7,819 nt of DNA from Nitrososphaerota archaeon (GCA_027886795.1 JAPCJU010000047.1:1-7819), one strand, 5' to 3'. Positions 1-6,246 are shown, numbered from the stretch's first letter. Made by a program: numbers and translations. The notes: generated by a model not told the origin, from the letters alone.

Positions 1-288
1 CAATGCACGAAGCTGGGATAGTGCTTGTTCAACGTGAGTGTGACCGGCTATAACTCTCGTAGCATCTTTTTGATCGATGATAGTTCCGAGCTCATCAAGC
101 GATTTTTCCAAGAGCGCAAATGAATCTTTCGTAGTAGGATTTCTCGCAGCTTTCGAAGTAATTTTTTTCATTAATTCGATGCTCTGCTTCATCTGCCTTA
201 AATCCCAAATCTGCCAATCGAATCGTTCTTTCGTTAACGCATTCTCCAACAACAGTAGTGCGTTTTCCTCGCTGATTGCGTTTGTCAA
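1..288 (-). CDS. Unrecognised small helical protein, C-terminus beyond left edge
   Basis: A leftward frame stays open from a TTG at 288-286 to the edge of the window, giving 96 residues without a stop. An in-frame TGA at 300-298 precludes any earlier start. The leftward strand reads AGGTGA at 303-298, a good Shine-Dalgarno match nine bases before the TTG. The protein begins MTNAISEENALLLLENAL and is rich in Leu, Glu, Lys and Gln with heptad-like spacing, suggesting a helical bundle or coiled-coil protein. No membrane segment or catalytic motif is visible. It lies 19 bases after the UbiD stop on the same strand and is probably translated from the same transcript, so a role linked to the decarboxylase is possible. 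I do not recognise the family. The overlapping 68-codon leftward frame starting with GTG at 301 is judged a shadow because it closes at 95 and has atypical composition. Confidence 0.6.
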   Translation of the reverse strand, partial: MTNAISEENALLLLENALTKERFDWQIWDLRQMKQSIELMKKITSKAARNPTTKDSFALLEKSLDELGTIIDQKDATRVIAGHTHVEQALSQLRAL

Positions 289-297
289 CTGATCTTT

Positions 298-303
298 TCA
301 CCT
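298..303 (-). promoter_or_regulatory. Shine-Dalgarno for the small gene after UbiD
   Basis: The leftward strand reads AGGTGA, nine bases before the TTG at 288. The site decides the start of the small gene. It lies in the 19-base gap after the UbiD stop, which supports translation of a second cistron in an operon. Confidence 0.55.
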
Positions 304-307
304 GATA

Positions 308-1687
308 TCATAGATAATTGGAGATATCGATGCTCTTCCAGTACTGCTTTGGTACATCGGCTGATTCTTGAAAGGGTTGATCGATTGGTTTCGTCGCGTC
401 AATCGCCCATTTTGTGTTCAGACTACCTCTATCCGCTCTTGATCTGATTGAGTACGCTGAAGGATCCAGTTCAGCGACGTATGCTTCCGGCACGATTGTA
501 AGGGCGCGATCAGCCTGGACTCTAGTGGCGACGGCCCACATTACTTCCTGCTCGTTGTGCACGTTGATGTCATCATCAACGATGATTGCAATTTTTATCA
601 TCGGGTCTGCGGAAAGCGCGGAGAGCGAAGCTATCTTCCCCAAGCCGTCGTAGTCTTTCTTGATTGAAACGTACGCGATATGCCTGCACGTTCCTGATAA
701 CGGCAGCTCTACATCTTTGATGGAGGGCACCGCGAGCTTGATTCTTTTGTAAACGACTGCTTCCCTTTGGACTTTCGCTGCCATGTTGTGGTCGGCGTGA
801 GCGCTGAAGATATCGTGGTAAATCGCGTTGTTTCTGTGCGTTACAGCGGTAACTTCGAGGACGTGCGACATTCTCTCCAGCCCGTAGTACCAAGTGTATT
901 CTCCGAACGGAGCCTCGGGCTCACGAACCTCTGCAAGCACATGCCCCTCGATCACGATTTCTGCAAAGGCGGGAACGTGAAGATCAACGGTCTCGCACTG
1001 GACAAGATCAACTGGTTCTCCGAGGAGCCCACCCATGACTGAGAACTCGTCCATTCCCAGCGGAACCTTGGTTTGAGAAGTAAGGGTGCTCGCCGGGTGG
1101 TGACCTATGAAGAACGCCATCTCCGTCGGTTTTCCCTTCGATTCGAATTTTCTGATCACGTGCATCGCTTTGGAATAATCTCCGTAGAGAACTCCAAACT
1201 TGTTTTTGCCTTTGTACATCAAACGGAATATGCCCGTGTCGTACGCGCCCGTGTCCGGGTCTTTGAATACGCTCACTCCAGAAGTGATGTAGGGGCCGGC
1301 ATCTTTTTCGTTGTGGGTAATGTGGGGAAGAAAGCCGAGGTCTAGATTATCTCCCTTGATTATGTTTTCTTTCACCGGACCGTCGGATGACATCTTTGAA
1401 GGAATTTTCTTGTCCTCGTTTGCCATGTAGTCCTTGACAAGAGTTGACTCGTTCACGCCAAAACCCAAAGCAAGTCTTGACTTTGACGCGAAGAGGTTTG
1501 AAACGACAGGAAATTTCGAACCGCGAACTTTCTCAAAGTAAACTAGAGGATAGCGGCCATCATCCTGGAATTTTCTGATAACTCCGCATAGCTCGAATTT
1601 CGGATCTACTTCCTTTTTGATCCTGACAAAATCATTCGGTTGCTTATCTTCAACTTCCTTCAGAAAATAGCGAAGATCTTTCGTCAT
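308..1687 (-). CDS. UbiD-family prenylated-FMN decarboxylase
   Basis: This 459-residue protein belongs to the UbiD family, cytosolic enzymes that reversibly decarboxylate aromatic, heteroaromatic or alpha,beta-unsaturated acids using prenylated FMN and a divalent metal. Residues from the ATG at 1687: TGIFRL with Arg155 matches the conserved catalytic/cofactor Arg; MHVIRKF contains His176; MDEF has Glu214, spaced 49 residues before Glu263 as the metal-ligand Glu is in characterised members; EPEAPFGEYTWYYG carries the two active-site acids Glu258 and Glu263. The C-terminal VDDDINVHN, MWAVATRVQADR and IDATKP stretches are also typical. The length fits the family. A TTG at 1711 would add eight residues, but ATG at 1687, preceded by a purine-rich GAGAG, is preferred. 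It is transcribed divergently from the ThDP enzyme and probably with the small downstream gene. Two details differ from common members: Asp150 stands where the metal-binding Asn usually is, and the motif is EAPFGE rather than EGPFGE. The substrate is unknown; no ubiX-like flavin prenyltransferase is in the window. Confidence 0.93.
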   Translation of the reverse strand: MTKDLRYFLKEVEDKQPNDFVRIKKEVDPKFELCGVIRKFQDDGRYPLVYFEKVRGSKFPVVSNLFASKSRLALGFGVNESTLVKDYMANEDKKIPSKMSSDGPVKENIIKGDNLDLGFLPHITHNEKDAGPYITSGVSVFKDPDTGAYDTGIFRLMYKGKNKFGVLYGDYSKAMHVIRKFESKGKPTEMAFFIGHHPASTLTSQTKVPLGMDEFSVMGGLLGEPVDLVQCETVDLHVPAFAEIVIEGHVLAEVREPEAPFGEYTWYYGLERMSHVLEVTAVTHRNNAIYHDIFSAHADHNMAAKVQREAVVYKRIKLAVPSIKDVELPLSGTCRHIAYVSIKKDYDGLGKIASLSALSADPMIKIAIIVDDDINVHNEQEVMWAVATRVQADRALTIVPEAYVAELDPSAYSIRSRADRGSLNTKWAIDATKPIDQPFQESADVPKQYWKSIDISNYL

Positions 1688-1721
1688 CTGCTCTCTCAGA
1701 AAAAAAGACAAACGGTTTCAC

Positions 1722-1730
1722 GATTAAAGA
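1722..1730 (-). promoter_or_regulatory. Possible TATA box for the ubiD-like gene
   Basis: The leftward strand reads TCTTTAATC about 39 bases before the ATG at 1687. Archaeal spacing would put transcription start near 1700, giving a leader of roughly a dozen bases. That makes the TTG at 1711 untranscribed and favours ATG 1687. The match is weak. Confidence 0.3.
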
Positions 1731-1759
1731 GTTTAGACAGCCGTGCGAGTTGCCCCATT

Positions 1760-1776
1760 TCAAAATATCATTTTGA
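1760..1776. promoter_or_regulatory. Inverted repeat in the divergent promoter region, candidate operator
   Basis: TCAAAATATCATTTTGA is a perfect inverted repeat with 7-base arms and a 3-base centre. It lies in the spacer between the divergent ubiD-like gene and ThDP enzyme gene, upstream of the proposed TATA boxes of both. Position and symmetry suggest a binding site for a dimeric regulator acting on both genes. No consensus known to me matches, so the cognate protein is unassigned; the TrmB regulator in this window is one candidate. Confidence 0.4.
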
Positions 1777-1832
1777 GGTTGATTGCTAGAAACAAAATTA
1801 TTGACGCTTTCTTCGTCGCATAAAGTCAACCT

Positions 1833-1843
1833 CATACATAATA
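1833..1843 (+). promoter_or_regulatory. Possible TATA box for the ThDP enzyme gene
   Basis: CATACATAATA lies about 35 bases before the ATG at 1874. At archaeal spacing, transcription would start near 1865 with a leader of around ten bases. This favours ATG 1874 over the TTG at 1859. No convincing Shine-Dalgarno precedes either start. Confidence 0.35.
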
Positions 1844-1873
1844 GTCACCGGAAGACGTTTGGAATTGCTCGTG

Positions 1874-3571
1874 ATGATAGCAGACCGAGTGATTAGGCTT
1901 CTTGAGGAGCTGGGGACAAAGTACGTCTTTGGAGTCACTGGTTCAACTACAGTCTCCCTCGTTTCCTCGATTTCTGAATCCAAGCAAATCAAATTGATTT
2001 CATCGTTGAACGAAAACAGTTCGCTCGCGATGGCAGACGGGTACTCGAGAGCCAGTGGCGAAATCGGAGTAGTGTTGCTTCACACCACTCCAGGCTTGAC
2101 TACGGCTCTTCCAAACTTGTATAATTCGTACGTCGACAACGTTCCGCTGTTAGTTCTCGTAGGGGATGTAAATTCCAAATTCCTCATCAAGGAACCGGGG
2201 TTGGCATTGGATGGCCTAGAGAATCTTGCAAAGCCGGTCACACAGTGGACCTATTACGCAAAATCCGGCAGCGACATTTTTGCAGCACTTGAGCGCTCTG
2301 CCAGCATTTTGAACTCTTCCCAGCCGGGGCCGTGCTGCATCATTCTCCCGGAAGATATTTTGGAATTAGAAGAAAGCCGTAGTGAAAAAGAACCTGTCCT
2401 TACACGGCATCGAAACACTGTGAAACCTGACGGGGAGACAGTTTCACAAATTATTTCTTTAATGGATCAATCTGAATGGCCGGTATTAATCGTCGGAAGG
2501 GAGATCAAGGAAAAGTCGGCCGTTAATGCACTCGTAAATTTCTGTACCAGATTATCCATTCCAGTACTTCTGGAGAGCCCGTATCCATCGGCGTATTCAG
2601 TTGGATACCCCCAGAATAATCCATGCTACCTCGGTCTCTTCAGAAGGGAGGCCGAGGCTTTGAAAGGAGTTGATCTTGTCGTAGCATTAGGCGGACAGCT
2701 TGTAACGGAGAGGAAGTACTACGAAGAAGATCCGTTCAACAATTCTACCAAGATCGTCCACATAACTTCAGACTCGTGGCAGCTAGGAAAAAATGTAAGA
2801 ACCGATGTGTCGCTTTTGGCCAGTCCCGAGCTGACGGCTCTTGCCTTTGACAGCTTATCCAAAACGAAAGCAGGTAATTCAAAACTAAGAAAATCAAGAG
2901 CAGAAAAAATCCAGCAGATATTTTCAAAGAAAGAGAGCGAAAGAACGCGATTTCTTTCAAAGGGCGGAAAAGATCAACTAAAACCGTGGGAACTGGTAAA
3001 GACTCTGAAGGAATCGTTGGCGCGCGAGGATTACGTCATAATCGATGAGGGCGTCATGGCCTCGTCATACCTTTCTGAATTGTTCGTTTTCGACGAACCG
3101 GGAACCTTGATTGGGAGAAGCGCGGGTTGCCTGGGCTGGGGCATCGGAGCGGCTATCGGAGCGAAACTGGCTTTGCCAGATAAGAAAGTGATCTCGTTTG
3201 TTGGGGATGGAGCTTTCATGTTTGCACCGCAAGGGTTGTGGACGGCGGCCCACTATGATATCCCAATTACCGTTGTCGTTTGCAACAACGCTGGTTATTC
3301 ATCCGTGAAGCTGTCGTTTGATAGTTTTGGGAAACGAACCAAGAGAAAGGTGATCGGAGATGGGACTGACATACTCAAACCCAAACTGGATATTGTGAAA
3401 CTCGGAGAGGCGCTCGGCGTTGAAGGTTTCTCCATAGAAAATCGCGATCAACTACTGAAAAGTCTGAAATCTGCGCTGTCCTCAGACCACGTGACTCTGT
3501 TAGATGTTCACCTAGATCCCAACGAAAGGGGTTATGAAGGTTCACTCGGTCTCAACTCTGCTTGGACTTAA
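1874..3571 (+). CDS. Thiamine-diphosphate enzyme, benzoylformate decarboxylase-like
   Basis: This 565-residue cytosolic protein has the three-domain layout of the acetolactate synthase / benzoylformate decarboxylase superfamily, which cleaves or ligates 2-oxo acids using ThDP and Mg2+. Numbered from the ATG at 1874, the N-terminal Pyr domain has FGVTGS (Ser24), SLNENSSLAMADGYSRAS with catalytic Glu47, and LLHTTPG with His70. Glu47 and His70 coincide with the numbering of Pseudomonas benzoylformate decarboxylase, and Ser24 aligns with its Ser26. The C-terminal PP domain has GCLGWGIGAAIG, VGDGAFMF (about 443-450), GLWTAAHYDIP and CNNAGY, forming the GDG...NN cofactor/metal motif; the LWTAA stretch is close to that enzyme. 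The second catalytic His (His281) is not evident: the matching stretch reads GGQLVTERKYY. True 2-oxo-acid decarboxylation, carboligation or C-C lyase activity are all possible. It is divergent from the UbiD gene, suggesting co-regulation. An in-frame TTG at 1859 would add five residues. Confidence 0.88.
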   Translation: MIADRVIRLLEELGTKYVFGVTGSTTVSLVSSISESKQIKLISSLNENSSLAMADGYSRASGEIGVVLLHTTPGLTTALPNLYNSYVDNVPLLVLVGDVNSKFLIKEPGLALDGLENLAKPVTQWTYYAKSGSDIFAALERSASILNSSQPGPCCIILPEDILELEESRSEKEPVLTRHRNTVKPDGETVSQIISLMDQSEWPVLIVGREIKEKSAVNALVNFCTRLSIPVLLESPYPSAYSVGYPQNNPCYLGLFRREAEALKGVDLVVALGGQLVTERKYYEEDPFNNSTKIVHITSDSWQLGKNVRTDVSLLASPELTALAFDSLSKTKAGNSKLRKSRAEKIQQIFSKKESERTRFLSKGGKDQLKPWELVKTLKESLAREDYVIIDEGVMASSYLSELFVFDEPGTLIGRSAGCLGWGIGAAIGAKLALPDKKVISFVGDGAFMFAPQGLWTAAHYDIPITVVVCNNAGYSSVKLSFDSFGKRTKRKVIGDGTDILKPKLDIVKLGEALGVEGFSIENRDQLLKSLKSALSSDHVTLLDVHLDPNERGYEGSLGLNSAWT

Positions 3572-3642
3572 GATCTTATCAGACTGAAATTCGTTTTAGG
3601 GCAATCTTCCCTTAAGATCACTCGAAACGTCTTGGATAAAAT

Positions 3643-3650
3643 GTATAAAC
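3643..3650 (+). promoter_or_regulatory. Archaeal TATA box of the asparaginase-like gene
   Basis: GTATAAAC is centred about 30 bases before the ATG at 3676, preceded by an A-rich GGATAAAA stretch that could serve as the BRE. Expected transcription start is within a few bases of the ATG, giving a leaderless mRNA. The absence of a Shine-Dalgarno before 3676 agrees. The gene is thus promoted separately from the ThDP gene, which ends 104 bases upstream. Confidence 0.6.
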
Positions 3651-3656
3651 GACGCA

Positions 3657-3670
3657 TCGATTGTAATCGA
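3657..3670. promoter_or_regulatory. Palindrome between TATA box and start codon, candidate operator
   Basis: TCGATTGTAATCGA has 6-base arms (TCGATT / AATCGA) around GT. It begins seven bases after the TATA box and ends five bases before the ATG, overlapping the expected transcription start. A protein bound here should block polymerase recruitment, the usual mode of archaeal repression. Which regulator binds is not known. Confidence 0.4.
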
Positions 3671-3675
3671 AACAA

Positions 3676-5253
3676 ATGGATCAGCCTTCAATCGCAATCT
3701 TTTCTGGACCCAATGCGACGATCGCAAACTCCCCGCCGCTAGTGACGAGCAATAAATCGAGACTCCCGGGAGAACGGAAGATTCCTGGCAGGTACGATCA
3801 TCTCGTCCCCCAGCTTTTGTACGAGAGTGTCACCGTAAAGATCAGAAAATTTACCGCACACCCTCTGGAAAAGGATGCTTCCGAAGTGTACCACGATGAT
3901 GGAAAGGAGTACTACGAAGTCACTCTTGCTCCCGAAGATGGTCCCTACCTCCTGCCTTACATGGCGAGACGAAAAGACGGATCAAAGTCTGGAGTTCCGT
4001 TTGAAGCTTCCGATATGTGGAATCCTATACTGGGATTTGGCGGCAGGCAGTTTTTCTATCCAGACGCGTCCAGAATTTTCGAGGATATCGATCGCACAAT
4101 CTCGGGGAGGAGTGCTGATGGAGAGGGAAGTACTCTCGATCGAAAGGGAGTCCAGTTCGACTTTGTGCGTGTCTTGCCACCCGGTGGTTATACAAAGAAG
4201 GGTGAGATCGCCGGTGTCGACTACTTTCCCTATCGCCCCGAACCCATCGCCAAGATAATTAGGGCACAAGACCTCGCCCGGGCCGCAAATCTGGTTCAAT
4301 CAAGCTTGGGTAGTGGAAAGTATAGAGGAGGAATTTGGCTGGATGGCAGTCCGCAACTCGAAGAATCGATGTACTGGCTCAGCCTTCTCGTCGATACCAA
4401 TTTGCCCATCGCCGGAATAGCAGCGCAGCGCCCCCACGGGGAGCTCTCAAATGACGGAGATCGAAATATCTTAGATGCCGTCGACTATGTGCTCTCGGGA
4501 GCCGGAGACGGTCTCGGAGCTGTCGGCATTCAGGACCAAGTTATCTTTGCTTCGAGAGAGTTCAAGAAAGCGGATGCAAGGCCCGGCAACTACAAGGTAA
4601 CCGGGGGTCACGGCGGAATCCTCGGCTCAGTGAAGGATGGGGTGACCATCTGGTACAAGCCGAACTACAAACACACGCACGCTTCAGACGTAAATTTGCA
4701 AAAACTTCCGAAATCGGTAACGCTGTCGGATGGAAGTGAATACATGACCAAAAATCCAGACGGCTCCCTGATACCCGAGAGAATCCCGCGAGTTCGGATA
4801 ATCAAATACGCCAGTTACTCTCAGGAAACCGAATCGGATGATCCCAGCCATGAAACCGATATTATGGGATGGATTGACGAATCGCTCAGAGACCAAGCTT
4901 CAGAGTCCGAAAAGGTTCCGAAATTGCACGGACTTGTCTTCGAAGGATTATCTCCTTATGCAGTAGGCGGACAATCCCATTACAAAGCTCTGTCGTGCGT
5001 GGCCGCGAGTGGAATCCCGGTGGTTCGAGTCGGACGGAGCGATCCGGGAGGGAGAGTAATTACAGATCCTAGAGACCTGACAATCGAAGGGAGCAACTTG
5101 GATTCGACAAAAGCCAGACTGCTCTTAATCGCGACTATGCTAAAGCTGGGTGGATTTCCAAGATCTAAGAATCCGCTGAATCCCTCCAACGAGGAAAGAA
5201 ATCAAATCACTAGTAAAGCAGCAGAGTTTCAAAAGATCTTTGAAACCCACTGA
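3676..5253 (+). CDS. Divergent asparaginase-family protein with large N-terminal extra region
   Basis: The 525-residue protein matches the L-asparaginase / GatD amidohydrolase fold from about residue 195 on: GGIWLDGSPQLEESMYWLSL corresponds to the family's THGTDTxEETA block, QRPHGELSNDGDRNILDAV (251-269) to the MRPxxxxxADGPxNLLxAV block, SREFKKAD (293-300) to the ARxVxKTxT block with a Lys retained, GHGGILGSV to PGxGPLGxV, and GLVFEGLSPYAVGG plus GIPVVRVGRSDPGGRV (446-461) to the C-terminal domain. Key residues differ: the catalytic Thr-Asp pair of GTDT reads Ser225-Pro226 (GSPQ). The first-Thr motif TGGT is not clear; NATIAN (13-18) and PPGGYTKKG (168-176) are candidates. About 150 residues before the recognisable core resemble nothing I know. 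No signal peptide is visible, so it is cytosolic. It may hydrolyse an unusual amide, imide or ester, or be a non-amidase relative. It is separately promoted but codirectional with the ThDP gene. Confidence 0.75.
   Translation: MDQPSIAIFSGPNATIANSPPLVTSNKSRLPGERKIPGRYDHLVPQLLYESVTVKIRKFTAHPLEKDASEVYHDDGKEYYEVTLAPEDGPYLLPYMARRKDGSKSGVPFEASDMWNPILGFGGRQFFYPDASRIFEDIDRTISGRSADGEGSTLDRKGVQFDFVRVLPPGGYTKKGEIAGVDYFPYRPEPIAKIIRAQDLARAANLVQSSLGSGKYRGGIWLDGSPQLEESMYWLSLLVDTNLPIAGIAAQRPHGELSNDGDRNILDAVDYVLSGAGDGLGAVGIQDQVIFASREFKKADARPGNYKVTGGHGGILGSVKDGVTIWYKPNYKHTHASDVNLQKLPKSVTLSDGSEYMTKNPDGSLIPERIPRVRIIKYASYSQETESDDPSHETDIMGWIDESLRDQASESEKVPKLHGLVFEGLSPYAVGGQSHYKALSCVAASGIPVVRVGRSDPGGRVITDPRDLTIEGSNLDSTKARLLLIATMLKLGGFPRSKNPLNPSNEERNQITSKAAEFQKIFETH
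5226..5246. repeat. Inverted repeat with parS-like half-sites at the 3' end of the asparaginase-like gene
   Basis: GTTTCAAA and TTTGAAAC face each other across AGATC (8+5+8, perfect arms). The outer GTTTCA / TGAAAC is the half-site of bacterial parS, but with 9 bases between the halves instead of 2. It is within coding sequence and 45 bases from the end of the convergent parB-like gene. It could bind the ParB-like protein, form a hairpin in either 3' end, or be coincidence. Confidence 0.3.
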
Positions 5254-5291
5254 GAAAAGTATAATCTATTTCGAAATGGTTTTTCGTGCGG
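5254..5291. terminator. Convergent intergenic gap with weak T-rich termination signals
   Basis: The 38-base gap lies between the stops of two converging genes. On the rightward strand there is a five-T run at 5280-5284 after a short CGAAA / TTTCG inverted pair; on the leftward strand there is CTTTTC at 5259-5254. Archaeal termination usually relies on T-tracts, so these may end both transcripts, but both are short. Confidence 0.3.
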
Positions 5292-6173
5292 TCAATTATT
5301 TTGGGTAAAATTAGTCTTCGAGGAAATCAAGCGATCGATTATTCCATGCAATTCATATCTCTCGCGCATCAAAGTTGATTTCGCAGCTTTTGATTCGAGC
5401 CTCGTAATTATTGAATCAACGCGGACGAGTGCTATCCTCAAGCTAAGAATTGCGTCTTCGATCGCCTTCCTATCTGGTGAAAATCTTGGGGGAGTAAAAT
5501 CCAGGAACGTTGCACCCACAGATGTGCGTGAACCAGCCTTGTTGCTAGGATCTTCCAGTTGGCGTCTCGCCCTTCGAATTTCGGACGCACTCAATTTTTC
5601 ATTTTCTGCGAGTTGGGCAATCAGCGAACGCGACTCTGGCTTGTCTATCCAGACCATTTCCTGAGCCTGGCTGAGGCTAATCGCATTGTTCGAAACTTTT
5701 TCTAGAATGTCTGCTGGGAGGTGCAAGAGTGCCATCCGATGGGAGACGTATTCCTGGCTCTTGCCAATTTTCTTTGCAAGATCAACAATGCCGCCCCAAC
5801 CAAAATCAACAACGTATTTTCTGTATGCTTGTGCTTCCTCGATGGGAGATAGGGTGTGCCGCTGGACGTTTTCAATGATCGAGAGCTCATAAGCATCAAT
5901 ATCGTTCATTTCGCGCACTATGCATTCGACATGCCGTTTCATCAGCTTCCTGCAGGCCTCGAACCTTCTGTGGCCGCAGATGATCTCGAATTTGGAGTTT
6001 CGCGGTCTCACCAAGATGGGCTGGAGCAGTCCATGAACGCGAATTGAAGCGCATAGTTCCGAAAGGTCTCCAAGTTCTGACCGTAACTGATTTTCGGAAT
6101 TGACGACCAGGACTGTTTCAATCGGCTCAATTTGTTGGCTCGCCTCCAGGTACGTCTTTAGATGCCTAGACAA
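5292..6173 (-). CDS. ParB-like DNA-binding protein (stand-alone)
   Basis: The 293-residue protein has the ParB/Noc layout. Residues 30-110 form the N-terminal nuclease/CTPase-like domain: LSELCASIRVHGLLQPILVRP (37-57), CGHRRFEAC (66-74, the counterpart of GERRxRA), and ENVQRHTLSPIEEAQAY (101-117). An HTH follows at about 127-150, with VDLAKKIGKSQEYVSHRMALLHLP. The tail (230-290) is helical and may dimerise. In bacteria such proteins bind parS and load as CTP-dependent clamps; some relatives act as transcription regulators. No ParA partner is in the window. The TTG at 6173 is chosen because an in-frame TAA lies 30 bases upstream with no ATG or GTG between, and a TATA box is correctly placed for near-leaderless initiation. 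It is convergent with the asparaginase-like gene and downstream of the TrmB regulator, 73 bases away. The role could be nucleoid segregation, plasmid or integrated-element maintenance, or local gene control. Confidence 0.88.
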   Translation of the reverse strand: MSRHLKTYLEASQQIEPIETVLVVNSENQLRSELGDLSELCASIRVHGLLQPILVRPRNSKFEIICGHRRFEACRKLMKRHVECIVREMNDIDAYELSIIENVQRHTLSPIEEAQAYRKYVVDFGWGGIVDLAKKIGKSQEYVSHRMALLHLPADILEKVSNNAISLSQAQEMVWIDKPESRSLIAQLAENEKLSASEIRRARRQLEDPSNKAGSRTSVGATFLDFTPPRFSPDRKAIEDAILSLRIALVRVDSIITRLESKAAKSTLMRERYELHGIIDRLISSKTNFTQNN

Positions 6174-6198
6174 TTCATCATTGCGAAGAAATCTAGGG

Positions 6199-6209
6199 CG
6201 TTATAAGGG
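6199..6209 (-). promoter_or_regulatory. TATA box of the parB-like gene
   Basis: The leftward strand reads CCCTTATAACG, centred about 31 bases before the TTG at 6173, preceded by a C-rich BRE-like stretch. Transcription should start within a few bases of the TTG. This supports the TTG start and shows that the gene has its own promoter despite following the TrmB gene. Confidence 0.55.
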
Positions 6210-6216
6210 GGTGTGG

Positions 6217-6241
6217 GTTTCATTTGCAACCCATATGAAAC
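6217..6241. promoter_or_regulatory. Inverted repeat upstream of the parB-like promoter, candidate operator
   Basis: GTTTCAT and ATGAAAC (7-base perfect arms) flank an 11-base centre and sit just upstream of the TATA/BRE of the parB-like gene. The inner bases also contain a nested GGGTT / AACCC pair. GTTTCA / TGAAAC is the half-site of bacterial parS (TGTTTCACGTGAAACA); here the halves are 11 bases, about one helical turn, further apart. Autoregulation by the ParB-like protein is conceivable. It also lies six bases after the TrmB stop, so a weak terminator hairpin is an alternative. Confidence 0.35.
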
Positions 6242-6246
6242 TAAAT

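Noticed and set aside
95..301. Leftward 68-codon frame with GTG start next to the UbiD stop
   Set aside because: It overlaps the longer open frame 1-288, which has a better-placed Shine-Dalgarno, stays open to the edge and has more protein-like composition.
2419..2448. TGTGAAAC / GTTTCACA inverted repeat with 14-base spacer inside the ThDP gene
   Set aside because: It is within coding sequence, the halves face the opposite way to parS, and 8-base arms with such a loop are expected by chance in a window this size.
3567..3619. Direct repeat CTTAAGATC at 3567-3575 and 3611-3619
   Set aside because: It is short, the first copy overlaps the stop codon of the ThDP gene, and nothing else supports function.
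1852..3633. Nine-base AAGACGTTT at 1852-1860 recurring inverted at 3625-3633 before the next gene
   Set aside because: A single shared 9-mer between two spacers of this size is plausible by chance, and its position relative to the two TATA boxes differs.
6217..6241. True bacterial parS site
   Set aside because: The half-sites are present but the spacing differs from the consensus, and no full TGTTTCACGTGAAACA is seen in the window.
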